In this document: positions 37,054 through 47,924 of the stretch, one piece after another
Layout: each line of letters opens with the position of its first letter
How positions within the stretch are numbered: position 1 is the stretch's first letter
Position numbers and translations under genes: made by a program
DNA from: Cyanobium sp. M30B3
GTDB taxonomy: Bacteria; Cyanobacteriota; Cyanobacteriia; PCC-6307; Cyanobiaceae
Direction of reading: 5' to 3'
Assembly: GCA_018399015.1 (NCBI GenBank)
Contig: CP073761.1
Span: 2,356,001 to 2,420,000, forward strand
DNA: 64,000 nucleotides
The notes under the pieces: generated by a model
Seen by the model: only the letters and a program-made list of their open reading frames with translations
Database searches by the model: none
What the model was told of the DNA's origin: nothing

Positions 37054-38211
37054 ATGTCTGAGGTCTCCACCCCCGCCCCCGCCAGCCCTGATCCGGTCCG
37101 CGTCGGCCTGGTGTTCGGCGGGGCATCCGGTGAGCACCCGGTGTCGATCCGCTCGGCGGCCACGGTGCTGCGCGGCCTGCGCAGCGGTGCCAACGCCAGC
37201 CGCTATGCGGTGAGCTGTTTTTATATCGACACCGAGGGGCGCTGGTGGGGCCCCGAGCTGGCCGATGCGGTGCTGGCCCAGGGCACCCCGGCCAGCCCCG
37301 ACCAGCTCACCGCGGCCCTGCAGCAGGCCGGACTGCCCGCCCAGAGCCGGGGGCTGGGCCGCTTTCCCGCCGGCGCCCTGGAGATGCAGGTGTGGTTCCC
37401 GGTGCTGCATGGCCCCAATGGCGAGGACGGCACGATCCAGGGGCTGTTCACCCTGATGCAGGTGCCCTACGTGGGCTCCGGGGTGCTCGGTTCAGCCGTG
37501 GGCATGGACAAGCAGGCCATGAAGGCCGCCTTCGCCGCCGCCGGCCTGCCCCAGGTGCCCTACGCCTGCGTGAATGCCGCCGAGCTGCAAACCAGGCCCG
37601 GCGAGCCTGCCGATGCACTGCTGGAACGGCTGGAGCAGCAGCTGGGCTACCCCTGCTTCGTGAAGCCCGCCAACCTGGGCTCCTCGGTGGGGATCAGCAA
37701 GGCCCACAGCCGCGAGGAGCTGCGGGCCGGACTCCTGGCTGCCGCCGCCCTCGATCCCCGCATCGTGGTGGAGCAAGGGGTCACGGCCCGCGAACTGGAA
37801 TGTGCGGTGAAGGGAGGGGGCGCCGCAGCGCTGCAGGCCTCGGTGCTGGGGGAGATCTGCTTCGACGCCGACTGGTACGACTACGACACCAAATACAGCG
37901 AGGGCAAGAGCCACACCGTGATTCCGGCCCAGGTGCCGGAGGCCGTGAGCGAGCGGGCGCGGGCGATGGCGATCGAGGCCTGCAGGGCCGTGCACGCCCA
38001 GGGCCTGGCGCGGGTGGACTTCTTCTACGCCGAAGCCAGCGGCGAGCTCTGGCTCAACGAGATCAACACCCTGCCCGGCTTCACCAGCCAGAGCATGTAC
38101 CCGATGCTCTGGGCCGCCTCCGGCGTGGATCTCGAGCCACTGGTGGCGCAATTGGTGGAAGGGGCGAGACAATGGCATTCCCAGATACCCCAGGGGGGGC
38201 CATCGGCATGA
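37054..38211 (+). CDS. ddl: D-alanine--D-alanine ligase
   Basis: A 385-residue ATP-grasp enzyme. The motifs in order are [70 protein letters not shown] and [16 protein letters not shown]. It joins two D-alanines for peptidoglycan in the cytosol. A long insertion around residues 60-100 is typical of cyanobacterial Ddl. The stop overlaps the next start (ATGA). Confidence 0.96.
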   Translation: MSEVSTPAPASPDPVRVGLVFGGASGEHPVSIRSAATVLRGLRSGANASRYAVSCFYIDTEGRWWGPELADAVLAQGTPASPDQLTAALQQAGLPAQSRGLGRFPAGALEMQVWFPVLHGPNGEDGTIQGLFTLMQVPYVGSGVLGSAVGMDKQAMKAAFAAAGLPQVPYACVNAAELQTRPGEPADALLERLEQQLGYPCFVKPANLGSSVGISKAHSREELRAGLLAAAALDPRIVVEQGVTARELECAVKGGGAAALQASVLGEICFDADWYDYDTKYSEGKSHTVIPAQVPEAVSERARAMAIEACRAVHAQGLARVDFFYAEASGELWLNEINTLPGFTSQSMYPMLWAASGVDLEPLVAQLVEGARQWHSQIPQGGPSA

Positions 38212-38618
38212 CGCAGGGCCTGCTGTGGTTGCCACTGCTGCTGGTGTTTGTGCTGCTCACGGCCCTGGGCTGGCTGGAGCGGCGCCGCCAGCGGCTGTTC
38301 AGGGAGTGGGCCGAGGGGGCCGAACTGGCCAAGCTCGACAGCTGCGGGGCGGCCCGGCTGGTGGACGGCGTGCTGAGCTGGAGCAGCTTTGAAGCGGGCC
38401 AGCTCAAGCCGGAGGGGGAATTCGTGATCAAGCAGCTCGAACTGGTGGAGCTGTTGGCCCTGCGCTCCGGCGAGGCACCCCTCACCGAGGAGTCCCAGGG
38501 CGCCTGCCGGCTGCGGCTGGTGGGCAACGGGGCGCAGATGGACCTGCCCTTCGCCGACGCCGAGCGGGCCCGCCGCTGGATCGGCGAGCTGATGGCCCGC
38601 TCCCGCTGCGAGCTGTGA
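38208..38618 (+). CDS. Single-pass membrane protein between ddl and ftsQ, function unknown
   Basis: A 136-residue protein. One N-terminal membrane helix ([20 protein letters not shown]) is followed by a soluble domain of about 100 residues ([40 protein letters not shown]). No family is recognised. Its start overlaps the ddl stop and its stop overlaps the ftsQ start, so it is translationally coupled on both sides in the ddl-ftsQ-ftsZ cluster. A cell-envelope role is reasonable from context only. Confidence 0.65.
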   Translation: MTQGLLWLPLLLVFVLLTALGWLERRRQRLFREWAEGAELAKLDSCGAARLVDGVLSWSSFEAGQLKPEGEFVIKQLELVELLALRSGEAPLTEESQGACRLRLVGNGAQMDLPFADAERARRWIGELMARSRCEL

Positions 38619-39439
38619 GCCAGGCCCGTCCCCTCTCGCCCGGCGCCGAGCGCCGCCGGCAGCTGCGCCAGCAGCAGCGCCAGGAACGCCTGCGCAATGC
38701 CTGGCGGGTGCTGGTGTTCCTGGGTGTGGCCGGCGGCCTGGGCTACGGCCTGCTGAGGCTGGGCTGGACCCTCAGCGGACCGGAGCAGGTGGAGGTGATC
38801 GGCAGCCGTCAGGTGACCACCACGGAAGTGATCAGCGCCGCCGGCATCCGCTTTCCCCAGCCCCTGCTCACCCTCGACCCCCGCCGCATCGGCACCGGAC
38901 TGGCCGGCACGCTGCCGGTGGAGGAGGTGCGGGTGAGCCGCCTGATGGCCCCTCCCCGCCTGCGGGTGGTTGTGGTGGATCGCCAACCGGTGGCCAGGGC
39001 CGAGCGCCAGGGCCCCGACGGCCTGGAGCGGGGCTATGTGGACCGACTGGGCAACTGGATGACCGCCCGCCAGGGTCAGGGCCTGCGCACCGAGACCAGC
39101 GACAGGCTGCTGGTGAAGGGCTGGCTTCCCAGATACCGCCAGGCCCTCACGGACGTGCTGCGGCAGCGCGACGGGCTGGTCGACGACATGCGCACCCTGC
39201 GTTTTGATGCGGCCGGCAGCATCTGGGTGGACAGCGCCAGCCTCGGAGCGGTGCGGCTGGGCCCGGGGGATGGGCAGCTGCCGCAACGGCTTCGGGTGCT
39301 GGAGCACCTGGTGGCCACCCTGCCCGCCCAGCTCAAGGGCAAGCGGCTGCAGAGCATCGACCTCACCGATCCCAACCAACCCGAGCTGGCCCTGGTGCCC
39401 GGTGCGGCTCCCGCCAGGCCGGCGCCCACCAATCCCTGA
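38615..39439 (+). CDS. ftsQ: Cell division protein FtsQ (POTRA domain)
   Basis: A 274-residue protein. The cytoplasmic tail is Arg-rich (ERRRQLRQQQRQERL), followed by a membrane helix (VLVFLGVAGGLGYGLLRLG) and a POTRA domain (VEVIGSRQVTTTEVISAAG, FPQPLLTLDPRRIG). It then continues with a beta region (VSRLMAPPRLRVVVVDRQPVA). It connects divisome subunits across the periplasm. GTG 38615 overlaps the previous stop. The position just before ftsZ supports the call. Confidence 0.85.
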   Translation: MSQARPLSPGAERRRQLRQQQRQERLRNAWRVLVFLGVAGGLGYGLLRLGWTLSGPEQVEVIGSRQVTTTEVISAAGIRFPQPLLTLDPRRIGTGLAGTLPVEEVRVSRLMAPPRLRVVVVDRQPVARAERQGPDGLERGYVDRLGNWMTARQGQGLRTETSDRLLVKGWLPRYRQALTDVLRQRDGLVDDMRTLRFDAAGSIWVDSASLGAVRLGPGDGQLPQRLRVLEHLVATLPAQLKGKRLQSIDLTDPNQPELALVPGAAPARPAPTNP

Positions 39440-39539
39440 GGCACCGGCCCGAGATTCCGGCCTCAGACACCATGGCTGGTGTGCTCAAACCCGCAAACGT
39501 GTGAGAATCGGAAGATAAAAGTGCTCCCGGGCCTACATA

Positions 39540-40748
39540 ATGCACGCGCAGATCAGCGGAGATCGCGCCATGGGCACTGACGGCCCAACTGCCAACGGTG
39601 CCTCACCGAACACCCTTCCCATGAGCCAGAGCCCCAGCAGCGGCATCGTCCCCAGCCAGTCAGCCCGGATTGAAGTGATCGGCGTTGGCGGTGGCGGCAG
39701 CAATGCCGTCAACCGGATGATTGCCTCCGACCTGCAGGGGGTGGGCTACCGGGTGCTGAACACCGACGCCCAGGCCCTGCTGCAGTCGGCCGCCCAGAAC
39801 CGCACCCAGCTCGGCCAGAAGCTCACCCGTGGCCTGGGGGCCGGCGGCAATCCGGTGATCGGCCAGAAGGCGGCTGAAGAATCCCGCAACGAGCTGCAGG
39901 AATCCCTGCAGGGGGCCGACCTGGTGTTCATCGCCGCCGGCATGGGCGGCGGCACCGGCACCGGCGCGGCGCCGATCCTGGCCGAGGTGGCCAAGGAAGT
40001 GGGTGCCCTCACGGTCGGCATCGTCACCAAGCCGTTCGGCTTCGAGGGCCGCAAGCGCCTGCGCCAGGCCGAGGAGGGCATCGCCCGCCTGGCCGAACAT
40101 GTGGACACGTTGATCGTGATTCCCAACGACCGGCTGCGCGACGCCATCGCCGGAGCTCCCCTGAACGAGGCCTTCCGCGCCGCCGACGACGTGCTGCGCA
40201 TGGGCGTGAAGGGCATCACCGACATCATCACCCGCCCCGGCCTGGTGAACGTGGACTTCGCCGATGTGCGCTCGGTGATGGCCGATGCCGGCACGGCCCT
40301 GCTGGGCATCGGTGTGGGATCCGGCCGCAGCCGGGCCACCGAGGCCGCCCAGGCGGCGATGTCCAGCCCGCTGCTGGAGTCGGCCCGCATCGACGGGGCC
40401 AAGGGCGTGGTGATCAACATCAGCGGCGGCAAGGACATGACCCTGGAGGACATGACCACCGCCTCCGAGGCCATCTATGACGTGGTCGACCCCGACGCCA
40501 ACATCATCGTGGGCGCGGTGGTGGACGAGCGCCTGGAGGGCGAGATCCACGTGACCGTGATCGCCACAGGTTTCGAGAGCGGCGCCGCCTACCGCCAGGA
40601 GCGTCCTGCCGTGGGCTTCGCCTCCGGTTCAGCCTTCAATCCCGAGCCTCCGCCGTCTCCCACCAGCACCAACGCCAGCGCTGACGACCGCGGTGCCAAG
40701 ATCCCGCCCTTCCTGCTCAACCGCCACTCCCGCAGCGAGGAGAGCTGA
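39540..40748 (+). CDS. ftsZ: Cell division protein FtsZ
   Basis: A 402-residue tubulin-like GTPase. Motifs include [13 protein letters not shown], the GTP signature [10 protein letters not shown], and VIPNDRLRD. An unstructured linker and the C-terminal anchor region ([14 protein letters not shown]) follow. It forms the Z ring. An N-terminal tail of about 40 residues precedes the fold; ATG at 39570 or 39621 would also be reasonable starts. A very long perfect hairpin follows immediately. Confidence 0.97.
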   Translation: MHAQISGDRAMGTDGPTANGASPNTLPMSQSPSSGIVPSQSARIEVIGVGGGGSNAVNRMIASDLQGVGYRVLNTDAQALLQSAAQNRTQLGQKLTRGLGAGGNPVIGQKAAEESRNELQESLQGADLVFIAAGMGGGTGTGAAPILAEVAKEVGALTVGIVTKPFGFEGRKRLRQAEEGIARLAEHVDTLIVIPNDRLRDAIAGAPLNEAFRAADDVLRMGVKGITDIITRPGLVNVDFADVRSVMADAGTALLGIGVGSGRSRATEAAQAAMSSPLLESARIDGAKGVVINISGGKDMTLEDMTTASEAIYDVVDPDANIIVGAVVDERLEGEIHVTVIATGFESGAAYRQERPAVGFASGSAFNPEPPPSPTSTNASADDRGAKIPPFLLNRHSRSEES

Positions 40749-40799
40749 GCCCTGACCCGGGAGCTGCCGGACCAACGGCAGCTCCCGGGTCAGGGCTCA
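40746..40799. terminator. 24-bp perfect inverted repeat between ftsZ and SRP RNA
   Basis: Bases 40746-40769 pair perfectly with 40776-40799, with a 6-base loop; the stem includes the ftsZ stop codon. It sits between the convergent ftsZ and SRP RNA genes, so it probably ends both transcripts, although there is no T-tract on the plus strand. Confidence 0.7.
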
Positions 40800-40831
40800 G
40801 GGGATTGATCAGTGGGTTGAACAGAAGAGGG

Positions 40832-40932
40832 TGACCCGGAATCCACGCCTGCCCTGAGCATCCCGTGTGGCTGCTCCCTTCCGGTCCTGACCAGGTTTGG
40901 GCGTCAGGGCCGCGTGGGTCCGAGTCGGGTTG
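40832..40932 (-). ncRNA. ffs: Signal recognition particle RNA, small bacterial type
   Basis: On the minus strand, CTGGTCAGGACCGGAAGGGA and the following GCAGCC form the conserved SRP domain IV (the GGAA tetraloop and asymmetric loop bound by Ffh). The flanks pair: ACCCG near 40930 with CGGGT near 40834, and CCACGC with GCGTGG, closing a hairpin of about 100 nt. It guides ribosomes to the membrane with Ffh and FtsY. Ends are set by pairing and are approximate. It is divergent from panB. Confidence 0.9.
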
Positions 40933-40941
40933 ATGCTAGCA

Positions 40942-41793
<852 letters not shown>

Positions 41794-43051
41794 GGGCCAG
41801 GCCGGCCGGGTCACGCAGCCGCCAGCGCCCCCCTTCCTCCAGCAGCAGCCCCTGCTCCAGCCAGGGGGCCAATGCCTGCCGCACCTCGGCCAAAGCAGCC
41901 GCCACAGCGGCGGGGTCCCGCCCTCACCCGCCAGCAGCGCCGCCAGGCGCACCCCCTCGCGCCGGCGCAGGCCCACCAGGAGCCGTTCATCCAGGGGCAT
42001 GCCTGGGCCCGCCGCAAGTTGGCCGGCAGCCGGCGGCCAGGAGCTGGCCAGCCAGGCGGCATAGGCCTGGCGGGTGCGCGGACGGGCCTGGCGCTCGCCC
42101 CAGGGGGCGGCGGTGGCCCCCAGGCCGAAGCCCCACCAGCCGGCACCGCTCCAGTACACCCGGTTGTGGCGGGAGGCATGGCCGGGGAGGGCGTAGTTGG
42201 AAATCTCGTAGTGGCCGTAGCCGGCGGCGCTGAGCTCGGCCCAGGTGAGCTCCATCAGGTCGGCCGCCAGGTCGTGGTGGGGGAGCTCCAGCTGGCCCCG
42301 CTCGGCGCGACGGCCGAACACGGTGCCGGGCTCGATTGTGAGGTCGTACACCGAGAGATGGGGCGGACCGCAGGCCACCGCCTGGCGCAGCTGCTGCCGC
42401 CACAGGGGCAGGGTCTGCCCCGGCACGGCCTGAATCAGGTCGAGGCTCCAGCTGCTCAGGGCACCCTCGCTGCGGGCCTGGGCCAGCCAGGCGGCGGCCT
42501 GGCGCAGGTCGTCGCCCCTGTGGCGGCGGCCCAGGGCCAGCAGCACGCCGTCATCGAAGCTCTGCCCCCCCAGGCTCACCCGGTTCACGCCGGCGGCCAG
42601 GTAGCCGGCCAGCCGGCGCTGATCAAAGCTGGCCGGATCCAGCTCCAGGCTGATCTCGGCCGCCGGCGCCAGGCCATAGCGGCGGCCCAGGGCCCTCAGC
42701 AGGTCGCCCACCTGCTCCGGGGTGAGCAACGAGGGGGTGCCGCCGCCCAGGTACACCGTGCTGAGGGGAGGACCAAGCGGCGCGGCGGCGATCTCGCGAT
42801 GCAACAGCTCCAGATAGGCCGCGATCGAGGCGGATCCCGGCGCCCCCGCCTCGCCCGCCGCCCGGTCGCCCAGGGGCACCACCGCGAAGTCGCAGTAGTA
42901 GCAGCGCCGGTGGCAGAAGGGGATGTGCAGGTAGGCGCTGCGCGGCGGCCAGGGCGGGGACACGGTCAAGGGCGGTTACCCCGGCAGGCCAGCCGCGCCG
43001 GTTTCAGGCATGCTGCCTGCGTGCGTGTGGGCCGGTCCAGGGGCAGCGGGA

Positions 43052-44254
43052 ATGGTGGACTCCCTCATCCTGGTGCTGTTCCTGGTGTCCGGCGCCGCGG
43101 CCGGCTGGCTGGGGGTGGACCTGCTGCCCGAATCGCTGCTGGTGCAGGTGGACAGGCCCGAGGGGCTGCGCACGGTGCTGGGGGGCTTCGGCGCCTTCTT
43201 CGGGCTGCTGGCGGGCTTCTTCTTCGGCCAGCTGCGCAGGCGGCTGATGAGCCAGGTGCGCGCGATGCCCACCGACCTGCTGATCAGCCGGGCCGTGGGG
43301 CTGATCCTGGGGCTGCTGGTGGCCAACCTGCTGCTGGCGCCGATCCTGCTGCTGCCCCTGCCCTGGGAGGTGGTGTTCGTGAAGCCGCTGGCGGCGGTGC
43401 TCAGCAACGTGTTCTTCGGCGTGTCGGGTTACAACCTGGCCGAGGTGCATGGCCGCACCCTGCTGCGCCTGTTCTCCCCCGGCAATGCCGAGGCCCTGCT
43501 GGTGGCCGAGGGGGTGCTGCAGCCGGCCAGCGCCAAGATCCTCGACACCAGTGTGATCATCGATGGCCGCCTCCGCGGCCTGCTCGATTCGGGGCTGCTG
43601 GAGGGCCAGGTGATCGTGGCCCAGTGCGTGATCGATGAGCTTCAGGCCCTGGCCGATTCGGCCAACGCCGACAAGCGGGGCCGGGGCCGCCGCGGCCTCA
43701 GGCTGCTCAGTGAGCTGCGCGAGCAGTACGGCCGCCGGCTGGTGGTGAACAGCACCCGCTACGAGGGCAAGGGGGTGGACGACAAGCTGCAGGCCCTCAC
43801 CGCAGACACCGGCGGCACCCTGCTCACCGCCGACTACAACCTGGCCAAGGTGGCCGAGGTGAAGGCCCTCAAGGTGCTCAACCTCAGCGAGCTGGTGATC
43901 GCCCTGCGGCCGGAGGTGCAGCCGGGCGACGAACTGCAGCTGAAGGTGGTGCGCGACGGCAAGGAGGCCGAGCAGGGGGTGGGCTACCTGGACGACGGCA
44001 CGATGGTGGTGGTGGAGGGGGCGCGCGGCCGCCAGGGCGAACGCCTGGCGGTGGTGATCACCGGCGCCCTGCAGAACCCCACCGGCCGGATCGTGTTCGC
44101 CCGGCTGGAGGGAGCCGGCCACGAGAAGAGCGGCAACGACAAGGGGGCCAACCAGGCCAGCGGCACTGGCACTGGCACTGGCACTGGCACTGGCAGTGGG
44201 CAGGAAAAGTCGGGCACCGGCCGGGCCGAGCGTCCCAAGGGCCGCTCCCGCTAG
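43052..44254 (+). CDS. Membrane PIN-TRAM domain protein (YacL type)
   Basis: A 400-residue protein. Four membrane helices (LILVLFLVSGAAAGWLGVDL through LLLAPILLLPLPWEVVF) are followed by a PIN nuclease domain (KILDTSVIIDGRLRGLLDSG, VIDELQALADS, LLTADYNLAKVA) and a TRAM RNA-binding domain (PGDELQLKVVRDGKEAEQGV). It resembles Bacillus YacL; an RNase role at the membrane is inferred. The C-terminal tail has a Gly-Thr repeat made by tandem GGCACT hexamers at about 44161-44196. ATG 43052 is chosen because the first helix begins there. Confidence 0.85.
   Translation: MVDSLILVLFLVSGAAAGWLGVDLLPESLLVQVDRPEGLRTVLGGFGAFFGLLAGFFFGQLRRRLMSQVRAMPTDLLISRAVGLILGLLVANLLLAPILLLPLPWEVVFVKPLAAVLSNVFFGVSGYNLAEVHGRTLLRLFSPGNAEALLVAEGVLQPASAKILDTSVIIDGRLRGLLDSGLLEGQVIVAQCVIDELQALADSANADKRGRGRRGLRLLSELREQYGRRLVVNSTRYEGKGVDDKLQALTADTGGTLLTADYNLAKVAEVKALKVLNLSELVIALRPEVQPGDELQLKVVRDGKEAEQGVGYLDDGTMVVVEGARGRQGERLAVVITGALQNPTGRIVFARLEGAGHEKSGNDKGANQASGTGTGTGTGTGSGQEKSGTGRAERPKGRSR
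44161..44196. repeat. In-frame GGCACT hexamer repeat
   Basis: Six tandem 6-base units (the last with one change) encode a Gly-Thr run in the tail of the PIN-TRAM protein. Because units are six bases, length change would not shift the frame. Confidence 0.8.
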
Positions 44255-44286
44255 GCTCCGTCGCAGTTCCAGCCAAAGGTCTGCGG

Positions 44287-44997
44287 ATGTCGGTGTCAGC
44301 TCCCTATTACGGCGACTCCGCCGTGATGCGCACGCCGCCGCCCGATCTGCCCTCCCTGTTGCTCAAGGAGCGGATCGTGTACCTGGGCCTGCCCCTGTTC
44401 AGCGACGACGACGCCAAGCGCCAGATGGGCATCGACGTGACCGAGCTGATCATTGCCCAGCTGCTCTACCTGGAGTTCGACAATCCGGAGAAGCCGATCT
44501 TCTTCTACATCAACTCCACCGGCACCTCCTGGTTCACCGGCGACGCCATCGGCTTCGAGACCGAGGCCTTCGCCATTGCCGACACGATCCGCTATGTGAA
44601 GCCACCGGTGCACACGATCTGCATCGGCCAGGCCATGGGCACCGCGGCGATGATCCTCAGCGCCGGCACCAAGGGCCAGCGGGCCGCCCTGCCCCACGCC
44701 TCGATCGTGCTGCACCAGCCCCGCAGCGGCGCCCGCGGCCAGGCCAGCGACATCCAGATCCGGGCCCAGGAGGTGCTGCACAACAAGCGCACCATGCTGG
44801 AGATGCTGGCTGAGAACACCGGCAAGAGCGTGGAGCAGCTGTCGCGCGATTCCGACCGCATGACCTACCTCACCGCCCAGGAAGCCCTGGACTACGGCCT
44901 GATCGACCGGGTGCTGAGCAGCCGCAAGGACCTGCCCGGCGGCGGCGCCGGCGCCGAGCTGCCCAGCGCCGATCGCAGTCCGGCCGGCATCGGCTGA
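44287..44997 (+). CDS. clpR: Clp protease subunit ClpR (catalytic Ser missing)
   Basis: A 236-residue ClpP-family protein. Fold motifs are ERIVYLGLPLFSDDDAKRQM, FYINSTGTSWFTGDAIGFE, and LPHASIVLHQPRSGARGQAS. The nucleophile region, IGQAMGTAAMILSAG, has Gly where active ClpP has Ser (ASMGA), so it is inactive. ClpR pairs with ClpP3 in an essential cyanobacterial core complex, and the next gene is that clpP3. The C-terminal Gly/Ala/Pro tail is longer than usual. Confidence 0.88.
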   Translation: MSVSAPYYGDSAVMRTPPPDLPSLLLKERIVYLGLPLFSDDDAKRQMGIDVTELIIAQLLYLEFDNPEKPIFFYINSTGTSWFTGDAIGFETEAFAIADTIRYVKPPVHTICIGQAMGTAAMILSAGTKGQRAALPHASIVLHQPRSGARGQASDIQIRAQEVLHNKRTMLEMLAENTGKSVEQLSRDSDRMTYLTAQEALDYGLIDRVLSSRKDLPGGGAGAELPSADRSPAGIG

Positions 44998-45082
44998 GCG
45001 ATCGGCCCAGCACCCCCAGGCCCGCGCTGCCTGCGTCCTCTCCACACCGTTCCGCACTCCACCACCCCCCTTCACCTGAGCC

Positions 45083-45685
45083 ATGCCCATCGGCACCCCC
45101 AGCGTTCCCTACCGCCTCCCCGGCAGCCAGTACGAGCGCTGGGTGGACATCTACACCCGCCTGGGCGTGGAGCGGATCCTGTTTCTCGGCTCAGAGGTGA
45201 ACGACGCCGTGGCCAACGCCCTGGTAGCCCAGATGCTCTATCTGGATTCGGAGGACAGCTCCAAGCCGATCTACCTGTACATCAACTCCCCGGGGGGATC
45301 GGTAACCGCCGGCCTGGCGATCTACGACACCATGCAGTATGTGAAATCCGACGTGGTGACCATCTGCGTGGGCCTGGCTGCGTCGATGGGCGCGTTTCTA
45401 CTGGGCGCCGGCACCAAGGGCAAACGGCTGGCCCTGCCCCACAGCCGGATCATGATCCACCAGCCCCTGGGCGGCACCAGCCAGCGCCAGGCCTCTGACA
45501 TCGAGATCGAGGCCAAGGAGATCCTGCGCATCAAGGACATGCTCAACCATTCGATGGCTGACATGACTGGCCAGCCCTTCGAGAAGATCGAGAAGGACAC
45601 CGACCGCGACTATTTCCTCAGCGCCGCCGAGGCAAAGGACTACGGCCTGATCGACCGGGTGATCGCCCATCCCAGCGAGGCCTGA
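45083..45685 (+). CDS. clpP3: ATP-dependent Clp protease proteolytic subunit ClpP3
   Basis: A 200-residue serine protease. [20 protein letters not shown] is the substrate loop; [17 protein letters not shown] contains the nucleophilic Ser; [14 protein letters not shown] contains the catalytic His; and the Asp lies in EKDTDRDYF. It is 85 bp after clpR, the conserved cyanobacterial clpR-clpP3 pair that forms one mixed proteolytic core. Confidence 0.93.
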   Translation: MPIGTPSVPYRLPGSQYERWVDIYTRLGVERILFLGSEVNDAVANALVAQMLYLDSEDSSKPIYLYINSPGGSVTAGLAIYDTMQYVKSDVVTICVGLAASMGAFLLGAGTKGKRLALPHSRIMIHQPLGGTSQRQASDIEIEAKEILRIKDMLNHSMADMTGQPFEKIEKDTDRDYFLSAAEAKDYGLIDRVIAHPSEA

Positions 45686-45693
45686 AGGGACCG

Positions 45694-46728
45694 GTGGTTC
45701 AGCCCCAGGGCGATGCACTTGCCCGCTTCGCCTTCGAAGAGAACCTTGATCACGGCCTTCTGCTGGGCCAGCCCTACGCGAGCTGCAGCGGCCGCGAGGG
45801 GTTCAGCACCGATCGATACAGCATCGAAGCGGGCCGGTTGCAGCACCGGGCAGCAAGCCCAAGGATCAGCCACTGCATCACTGCCATCCGGCTCACAAGC
45901 TTCAAGCGGTTCGCCAACAGCCTGCTCCAACTCACCCATGCCTGCATGGTTGGCCGATCTCTCGGCGTGAAGAGGCTGCATATCCCAGGTTTTTGGTACC
46001 TGCGGGAAGGAATCCATCACAGCAGCAACGGCCTGGAAATACGAAACACGGATGAACTTGATCTCAGCGCCGATGAGTTGATTCTAGCAGGAAGTTTCCT
46101 GAAGATGAAGGCCCTCAAACCCCTTTGCCGCGGCCGGGTCAACCCCAGGAAAGTGCTACGCAGCCTCCGGCCGCTTATCAATCTCGACCTCAACGCCACT
46201 GCCTATGCAAAACAGGATCTGGTGATCCATATTCGCTCAGGAGATATCTTCATCACCCCCCATCCCGGTTACGGGCAACCTCCACTTGCCTTCTATCAGC
46301 AGGTGGTTCGCTCCAAGCCATGGAACACGGTACGGGTTGTGTTCGAGGATCGCCTCAACCCGGTGATTACACCACTACTGGATTGGCTACCACACCATTG
46401 CGGCCAAGTTGAGGTTGTGAGCGGCAACTTGAAAGATGATCTCGAGGTGTTGCTACGCGCCCGTGCCATTGCATGTGGCAGTGGCACATTCATTCGCGGC
46501 ATTTCCGCCCTATCCCGAAACCTCAAAAAGCTCTACTATTGGCATAATGAATCCTTCAACACATGGGGGAATCGCAAGTTGAAGGTTTTCAGGGTCGTTG
46601 ACGGCCCTGGCACCTACGCCCGGGCGATCTGCCAGGGGAACTGGCGGAACACTCCTGAGCAGCAACAGCTGATGCTGTCGTATCCAGAGGAAGGGCTGAG
46701 CATTCAGCGTCAGGGACCAATCCCCTGA
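45694..46728 (+). CDS. GT11-like (alpha-fucosyltransferase type) glycosyltransferase
   Basis: A 344-residue protein. The donor-site-like N-terminal motif FKRFANSLLQLTHACMVGRSLG resembles the GxFANQLFQ start of GT11 fucosyltransferases. VIHIRSGDIFITPHPGYGQPP matches the HxRxGD motif, and VVSGNLKDDLEVLLRARAIACG the region near the end. It probably adds a deoxy sugar to a surface polysaccharide, an inference from family. Its GC content is lower than the neighbours, which suggests transfer. The GTG start 45694 is weak; the fold begins at about residue 70. Confidence 0.65.
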   Translation: MVQPQGDALARFAFEENLDHGLLLGQPYASCSGREGFSTDRYSIEAGRLQHRAASPRISHCITAIRLTSFKRFANSLLQLTHACMVGRSLGVKRLHIPGFWYLREGIHHSSNGLEIRNTDELDLSADELILAGSFLKMKALKPLCRGRVNPRKVLRSLRPLINLDLNATAYAKQDLVIHIRSGDIFITPHPGYGQPPLAFYQQVVRSKPWNTVRVVFEDRLNPVITPLLDWLPHHCGQVEVVSGNLKDDLEVLLRARAIACGSGTFIRGISALSRNLKKLYYWHNESFNTWGNRKLKVFRVVDGPGTYARAICQGNWRNTPEQQQLMLSYPEEGLSIQRQGPIP

Positions 46729-46899
46729 GGCAACTCCCATTGGCGCCAAATCCCCGTCACGGCAGCCACCCCTTCAGGCCAGGGAACCAGACCCACTCTG
46801 CAGGGGGCCTGGTCAACGTGCTGATCCACATGGCTGGTGGGGTGCTGGAGGGCGCTTACGTAAGCTCGTTTCTTGCCCCTTGCCCCAGTGCCAGCCCGG

Positions 46900-47895
46900 A
46901 TGGCCCAGCTCTTCTACGACTCCGACGCCGACCTCTCCCTGCTGAGCGGCAAGACCGTGGCGATCATCGGCTACGGCTCCCAGGGCCATGCCCATGCCCT
47001 CAACCTCAAGGACAGCGGCATCGACGTGGTGGTGGGCCTCTACGAGGGCAGCCGCTCGGCGGACAAGGCCCGGGCCGACGGCCTGGAGGTGCTGAGCGTG
47101 GCCGACGCCTGCGCCAAGGCCGACTGGATCATGGTGCTGCTGCCGGATGAGGCCCAGAAGGCGGTGTATGAGAAGGAGATCGCCCCGCACCTGAAAGCCG
47201 GCAAGGTGCTGAGCTTCGCCCACGGCTTCAACATCCGCTTCGGCCTGATCCAGCCTCCCGCCGATGTGGACGTAGTGATGATCGCCCCCAAGGGCCCCGG
47301 CCACACCGTGCGCTGGGAGTACCAGAACGGCCAGGGCGTGCCCGCCCTGTTCGCCATCCACCAGGATGCCAGCGGCAAGGCCCGTGAGCTGGCCATGGCC
47401 TACGCCAAGGGCATCGGCGGCACCCGCGCCGGCATCCTCGAAACCAACTTCAAGGAGGAGACCGAGACCGACCTGTTCGGCGAGCAGGCCGTGCTCTGCG
47501 GCGGCCTCAGCGAGCTGGTGAAGGCGGGTTTCGAGACCCTGGTGGAAGCCGGCTACCAGCCCGAGCTGGCCTACTTCGAGTGCCTGCACGAGGTGAAGCT
47601 GATCGTGGATCTGATGGTGAAGGGCGGCCTCACCGCCATGCGCGATTCGATCTCCAACACCGCCGAGTACGGCGACTACGTGAGCGGCCCGCGCCTGATC
47701 ACCGCCGACACCAAGGCCGAGATGAAGCGCATCCTGGCCGACATCCAGGACGGCACCTTCGCCCGCAACTTCGTGGCCGAGTGCGAGGCCGGCAAGCCCG
47801 AGATGGCCAGGATCCGCGAGCGCGATGCCGCCCATCCGATCGAGCAGGTGGGCAAGGGCCTGCGCTCGATGTTCTCCTGGCTGAAGAGCGCCTGA
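46900..47895 (+). CDS. ilvC: Ketol-acid reductoisomerase (class I)
   Basis: A 331-residue enzyme, the usual class I length. The N-terminus [20 protein letters not shown] leads into [20 protein letters not shown], which binds [45 protein letters not shown] and [19 protein letters not shown] carry the metal- and substrate-binding residues. It makes dihydroxy acids in valine, leucine and isoleucine synthesis. ATG 46900 is chosen; a start 27 bases earlier exists. The 170-bp leader has a TTACGTAA palindrome (46857-46864). Confidence 0.96.
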   Translation: MAQLFYDSDADLSLLSGKTVAIIGYGSQGHAHALNLKDSGIDVVVGLYEGSRSADKARADGLEVLSVADACAKADWIMVLLPDEAQKAVYEKEIAPHLKAGKVLSFAHGFNIRFGLIQPPADVDVVMIAPKGPGHTVRWEYQNGQGVPALFAIHQDASGKARELAMAYAKGIGGTRAGILETNFKEETETDLFGEQAVLCGGLSELVKAGFETLVEAGYQPELAYFECLHEVKLIVDLMVKGGLTAMRDSISNTAEYGDYVSGPRLITADTKAEMKRILADIQDGTFARNFVAECEAGKPEMARIRERDAAHPIEQVGKGLRSMFSWLKSA

Positions 47896-47924
47896 TCCCG
47901 CTGCAGCTCCAGCCCCTGCTGCTG

